A program made the position numbers and the translations under genes. This document shows positions 7,189 through 9,430 of a stretch of 9,430 nt of DNA, one piece after another. Source of the DNA: Synergistaceae bacterium (GTDB lineage Bacteria > Synergistota > Synergistia > Synergistales > Synergistaceae); contig JAISWP010000184.1 in assembly GCA_031271065.1 (NCBI GenBank), positions 1-9,430 on the forward strand, read 5' to 3'. Position 1 is the stretch's first letter, and each line of letters begins with the position of its first letter. Under the pieces are notes generated by a model, which was not told where the DNA came from, made no database searches, and was given only the letters and a program-made list of their open reading frames with translations.

Positions 7189-7225
7189 CGCAGATCCATC
7201 CGTTCGGGTGGGTCTGCGATTTTTT
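7189..7225 (+). terminator. Strong intrinsic terminator closing the HPr-EI/TRAP operon
   Basis: A 13-bp stem (7189-7201 with 7206-7218, two G-U pairs) closes a GTTC loop and is followed at once by a T-run (7220-7225). It lies 64 nt after the binding-protein stop and 36 nt before the next ATG, so it should separate the two plus-strand units. Confidence 0.88.
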
Positions 7226-7260
7226 AATTTTAAATTCTGCCGACTGGAAGGTGGAGCTAC

Positions 7261-8229
7261 ATGACTGTCATATCGGCTGACGACGTTCTGGCCGCGAGAG
7301 AAAGAATCGCCGGCCGCATACACAGGACGCCCCTGGTTCGTTCGCGGGCGCTGAGCGAGATGACCGGGTACGAAGTATTCTTCAAGGCGGAAAACCTTCA
7401 AAAAACCGGTTCCTTCAAGATCAGAGGAGCGTGCAATAAAATTTTGCCGCTCTCCGAGGAAGAGGGGCGTCGGGGGATAATCACGGCGTCTTCCGGCAAC
7501 CACGGACAGGCCGTGGCTTACGCGGCCCGCCTGTGCGGATACAGCGCGACAGTCATAATGCCTGAGGGCGGTTCTCCGGTCAAGGCGGCATCGATAAAAG
7601 ATTACGGCGCCGAACTGCTCTTCTGCGGGACCAAGTCGGGCGAACGCATCGCCCTCGCCCAAAAAATGTGCGCGGAAAGCGGAGCGGTGTTCGTGCCTCC
7701 TTACGACGATCCATTTGTCATGGCCGGACAGGGGACGGTCGGGCTCGAAATATTGGAGGACCTCGAGGACGCATCCGCGGTGCTCGTGCCCACAGGCGGC
7801 TGCGGATTGATTTCCGGGATAGCGGCCGCCATAAAAGAGAAAAAACCGGACACCGCCGTATTCGGGGTGGAGCCGGAGGGGAGCGCTAGCACGGGGATAT
7901 CGTTCCGCGCGGGTAAAAGGACAGCGCTCGACCATATAAATACGGTGGCTGACGGCATAAGAACCACTATACCCGGGGAACTCACGTTCCCCGTAGTCCA
8001 GAAATACGTCGACGATATGCTCACGGTCACCGACGAAGACGTAATACGCGCTCAGCTGCTGATACTTGAACGGTGCAAACTGCTTGCGGAGCCGACAGGA
8101 GCCGTGGCGTTCGCCGCGCTTCTGAGGGGTGCCCTGCCTGAAAAATTCCGCGGCAAGCGCGTCGTGTCACTCATAAGCGGGGGGAATGTAACTCTGCGCC
8201 AGCTGGCGGACTGTATCAGGGCGCGTTGA
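7261..8229 (+). CDS. Threonine/serine ammonia-lyase family PLP enzyme (fold-type II, no ACT domain)
   Basis: This 322-residue PLP enzyme belongs to the threonine dehydratase/serine racemase group. K53 in TGSFKIRGA is the Schiff-base lysine; SSGNHGQ (78-84) binds the substrate carboxylate; PTGGCGLISG (177-186) is the phosphate-binding glycine loop; SGGN (307-310) supplies the Ser contacting the PLP ring nitrogen. ADGIRT (230-235) and VDDMLTVTDEDV also fit the group. It stops without an ACT domain, so it resembles short catabolic or non-allosteric members rather than feedback-regulated IlvA. It would turn threonine or serine, or a related hydroxy-amino acid such as 3-hydroxyaspartate, into a keto acid plus ammonia. 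The exact substrate is open. The loop has Cys181 where GGGG is usual. GGAAGGTGGAG (7246-7256) precedes the ATG. No clear promoter is seen after the terminator. Its stop overlaps the next gene by 4 nt. Confidence 0.92.
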   Translation: MTVISADDVLAARERIAGRIHRTPLVRSRALSEMTGYEVFFKAENLQKTGSFKIRGACNKILPLSEEEGRRGIITASSGNHGQAVAYAARLCGYSATVIMPEGGSPVKAASIKDYGAELLFCGTKSGERIALAQKMCAESGAVFVPPYDDPFVMAGQGTVGLEILEDLEDASAVLVPTGGCGLISGIAAAIKEKKPDTAVFGVEPEGSASTGISFRAGKRTALDHINTVADGIRTTIPGELTFPVVQKYVDDMLTVTDEDVIRAQLLILERCKLLAEPTGAVAFAALLRGALPEKFRGKRVVSLISGGNVTLRQLADCIRAR

Positions 8230-8957
8230 CCATACTTGCCGTTTTCTCCTATATTGCCATGATTTTTGCCGCGGCCGGCCCTTTTAAATGGCTGACGCGC
8301 TCCGGCGCCGCGGGCCGGGATAAGCGCAGAACCCTGTGTATGGCATGTGCGGTTCTGTCTTTTTTCGCCCTGCCCTGGGGCGGTATTCCTCTCTTTCATT
8401 ATATCGGCTTAGGGTCGTGGATGTGGTTCCCATGCGCCGGAGCCTCTTTAGCGCTGATGCGCCCCGGCCGTACTAAGCGGAAGATTATCGCCGCCGTCAA
8501 CACCGCGGCGGTGACGGCGGCGCTTTATGCCTTCATGCTGAAGATCGGGGTTCCGGGCGATATCCCGAGTATAGAAGGCCCTGCGTCGATCACGAGCCTC
8601 GAAGGGATAATCGACGGCAGAACCTCGTGCGCCCTGTCTTTGTTTTTCATATCCCTCGTTATATCGTATGCTCCCGTCAGGTCCGGAGACGAGCGGGAGG
8701 CGTCTTTGCTGTCATTTTCCTGCTCGTCGTTTCTCGCGCTCCTCTTTGTCCCTCCGGCCCACATGTTCGCGGAACTCGAACCACGTTCCGCGATAATTCT
8801 CGATTTCGCCGCGTATTTCTGTATTGCCGAGATAATCCATCTGGCGGTGATAGGGACTCTCTCCCAGATTATGCGCGGTGAACCGAAGTACTCGGCAATC
8901 GCCGCCGCTTCACTCACCGTCTGCGGGATATATCTTCTGTTCGGCGGCTTGCTTTGA
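8226..8957 (+). CDS. Polytopic membrane protein of unknown function
   Basis: I do not recognise this 243-residue protein. It starts at TTG sharing the TTGA overlap with the ammonia-lyase stop, with no convincing ribosome binding site, so translation is probably coupled; the next in-frame ATG (8259) has no better site. It has about seven or eight hydrophobic segments, near residues 2-20, 36-55, 58-78, 86-106, 133-150, 162-182, 187-211 and 222-243. Cytoplasmic-looking basic stretches are KWLTRSGAAGRDKRR (21-35) and RPGRTKRK (79-86). Two acidic residues plus a His (E184, E202, H205) lie in or near otherwise hydrophobic helices. No signal peptide cleavage, known transporter motif or enzyme motif is visible. 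The overlap with the ammonia-lyase suggests a linked task, for example moving its substrate or product, but this is a guess. A terminator follows. Confidence 0.75.
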   Translation: MTILAVFSYIAMIFAAAGPFKWLTRSGAAGRDKRRTLCMACAVLSFFALPWGGIPLFHYIGLGSWMWFPCAGASLALMRPGRTKRKIIAAVNTAAVTAALYAFMLKIGVPGDIPSIEGPASITSLEGIIDGRTSCALSLFFISLVISYAPVRSGDEREASLLSFSCSSFLALLFVPPAHMFAELEPRSAIILDFAAYFCIAEIIHLAVIGTLSQIMRGEPKYSAIAAASLTVCGIYLLFGGLL

Positions 8958-8982
8958 ATCAATGAGCACAGTGAACATACAA
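8954..8982 (+). promoter_or_regulatory. Weak candidate promoter before the ammonium-transporter start
   Basis: TTGAAT (8954-8959) and ATACAA (8977-8982) are 17 nt apart. If used, the transcript would begin near or before the hairpin at 8988-9014 and place it in the leader of the gene starting at 9044. Both hexamers are imperfect. Confidence 0.2.
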
Positions 8983-8987
8983 CGCGT

Positions 8988-9014
8988 GAAAGCCCGCGCA
9001 GAACGCGGGCTTTC
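8988..9014 (+). terminator. Perfect 11-bp hairpin, intrinsic terminator
   Basis: GAAAGCCCGCG (8988-8998) and CGCGGGCTTTC (9004-9014) pair perfectly around a CAGAA loop. The A and T runs lie inside the stem, the usual shape of compact, possibly bidirectional terminators; little T-run follows. It lies 30 nt after the membrane-protein stop and 29 nt before the ATG at 9044. Confidence 0.75.
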
Positions 9015-9043
9015 GTCTATGAAGGGAGAGAAGGTGTAACTCC

Positions 9044-9082
9044 ATGGCCTACGAGATCGCTTCGTGGGCCGTCCTATCGTAG
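9044..9082 (+). pseudogene. amt: Interrupted 5' end of an ammonium transporter gene
   Basis: ATG at 9044 is preceded by AGGGAGAGAAGGTG, with AAGGTG (9031-9036) 7 nt before it, a gene-quality start. It encodes only MAYEIASWAVLS before TAG at 9080-9082. The peptide resembles the extreme N-terminus of Amt proteins, where a short leader runs into a W-V-L-L-G-A segment just before LVFFMQ. That continuing part is found directly adjacent but on the opposite strand (9074-9286). I therefore read it as the first codons of amt cut off from the rest. The alternative, an independent 12-codon ORF, cannot be excluded. Confidence 0.45.
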
Positions 9083-9286
9083 ATCGGCCTTGCCTATAAG
9101 TCCGATGATATCGCTGCCGAACATGATGCCGAAACCAAGCACCCAGAACGCCACTGAGCCTATACAGAAATCCATCAAATTTTTCATGATCATGCTACCG
9201 GCGTTCTTGGCCCGGGTGAAGCCAGTCTCCGCCATAGCAAATCCAGCCTGCATAAAAAACACCAAAATGGCTCCTATATGCGTAAA
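9074..9286 (-). pseudogene. amt: Ammonium transporter (Amt) N-terminal fragment, inverted and truncated
   Basis: The minus strand encodes GAILVFFMQAGFAMAETG, FTRAKNAGSMIMKNLMDF and VLGFGIMFGSDIIGLIGK, the highly conserved first transmembrane helices of an Amt-family ammonium transporter. Full proteins have about 400 or more residues; here the frame ends at TAG (9074-9076) after roughly 70. Upstream an in-frame TAA (9287-9289) lies only seven codons before the conserved ILVFFMQ, and no ATG start is available; a TTG at 9263-9265 has AGGAG 5 nt before it, but those bases also encode the conserved G-A residues. No further Amt sequence is seen on either strand to the right. As it stands it cannot make a working channel. 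It is a remnant, an inverted piece of the gene starting at 9044, or an assembly join. Confidence 0.8.
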
Positions 9287-9345
9287 TTATAAAAATTTAA
9301 TAGCAAGTGTTTGGCGGCGCTGTGTGAACAGGTCCTGATAACGAT

Positions 9346-9374
9346 AAAAAACGGGGCCGCTTTCCCGCGGCCCC
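9346..9374 (-). terminator. Intrinsic terminator for a minus-strand transcript entering from the right
   Basis: GGGGCCGC (9353-9360) and GCGGCCCC (9367-9374) pair around a 6-nt loop. Read on the minus strand, the stem is followed by G and then six Ts (9351-9346), a good terminator. On the plus strand only CCTTTGCC follows, so that direction is weaker. It implies a gene on the minus strand beyond the window's right edge. Bases 9290-9345 hold nothing else I can recognise. Confidence 0.65.
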
Positions 9375-9391
9375 TTTGCCTGATATAAGAC

Positions 9392-9410
9392 GACGGAATA
9401 TCATTCCGTC
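9392..9410. other. Short perfect hairpin
   Basis: GACGGAAT (9392-9399) and ATTCCGTC (9403-9410) pair around a 3-nt loop. It stands about 17 nt from the terminator stem at 9353-9374. No T-run follows on either strand. It may be part of a 3' untranslated region of a gene to the right; its role is unknown. Confidence 0.35.
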
Positions 9411-9430
9411 AAATGGTTTCCGTTTATTTC

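Noticed and set aside
6805..7935. Minus-strand open frame of 376 codons across the TAXI and ammonia-lyase genes
   Set aside because: It spans two conserved genes and a terminator, has a shadow-like Arg/His-rich composition and no family motif.
9090..9338. Plus-strand 82-codon frame across the Amt fragment
   Set aside because: It is the antisense of conserved Amt codons and runs into non-coding sequence; no homology is apparent.

Overview
The window is about 9.4 kb of GC-rich bacterial chromosome (impression, roughly 55-60% GC) with tightly packed genes, strong GGAGG-type ribosome binding sites and several GTG/TTG starts. Gene content (TAXI-type TRAP transporter, PLP-dependent hydroxy-amino-acid ammonia-lyase, EpsC-like serine acetyltransferase, ammonium-transporter remnant) suggests an anaerobic amino-acid fermenter. 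Synergistota is my best guess, but it is an inference from style and content. No rRNA, tRNA, CRISPR array or insertion sequence is visible.

Layout. (1) 1-321, plus strand: C-terminal end of an unrecognised Pro/Glu/Gln-rich protein with imperfect 35-residue repeats. (2) 340-1691, minus strand: a two-gene unit in which a small exported protein (TTG start) is followed by a serine O-acetyltransferase (GTG start) whose ribosome binding site overlaps the upstream stop codon. (3) A divergent intergenic region at 1692-1854. (4) 1855-7125, plus strand: an HPr-Enzyme I fusion, then a fused small+large TRAP permease, then a TAXI-family binding protein, closed by a strong intrinsic terminator at 7189-7225. 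(5) 7261-8957, plus strand: a threonine/serine ammonia-lyase family enzyme overlapping by 4 nt an unrecognised polytopic membrane protein, closed by a perfect hairpin at 8988-9014. (6) 9015-9430: a disrupted ammonium-transporter start followed by hairpins.

How the genes may work together. The TRAP system would import an organic acid or amino acid using an ion gradient. The HPr-EI fusion would pass phosphate from PEP to partners that are not in this window. The ammonia-lyase would convert a hydroxy-amino acid to a keto acid plus ammonium. CysE would draw serine toward cysteine. A common theme of amino-acid uptake and turnover is reasonable, but no substrate can be read from sequence alone.

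The most unusual spot is 9044-9286. A well-formed plus-strand gene start (ribosome binding site, ATG, 11 further codons) is followed at once by a minus-strand fragment encoding the conserved N-terminal region of an Amt ammonium transporter. Turning about 201 bp (9077-9277) around would join the two in frame with the normal Amt spacing. This is either a real local inversion or a chimeric assembly join.
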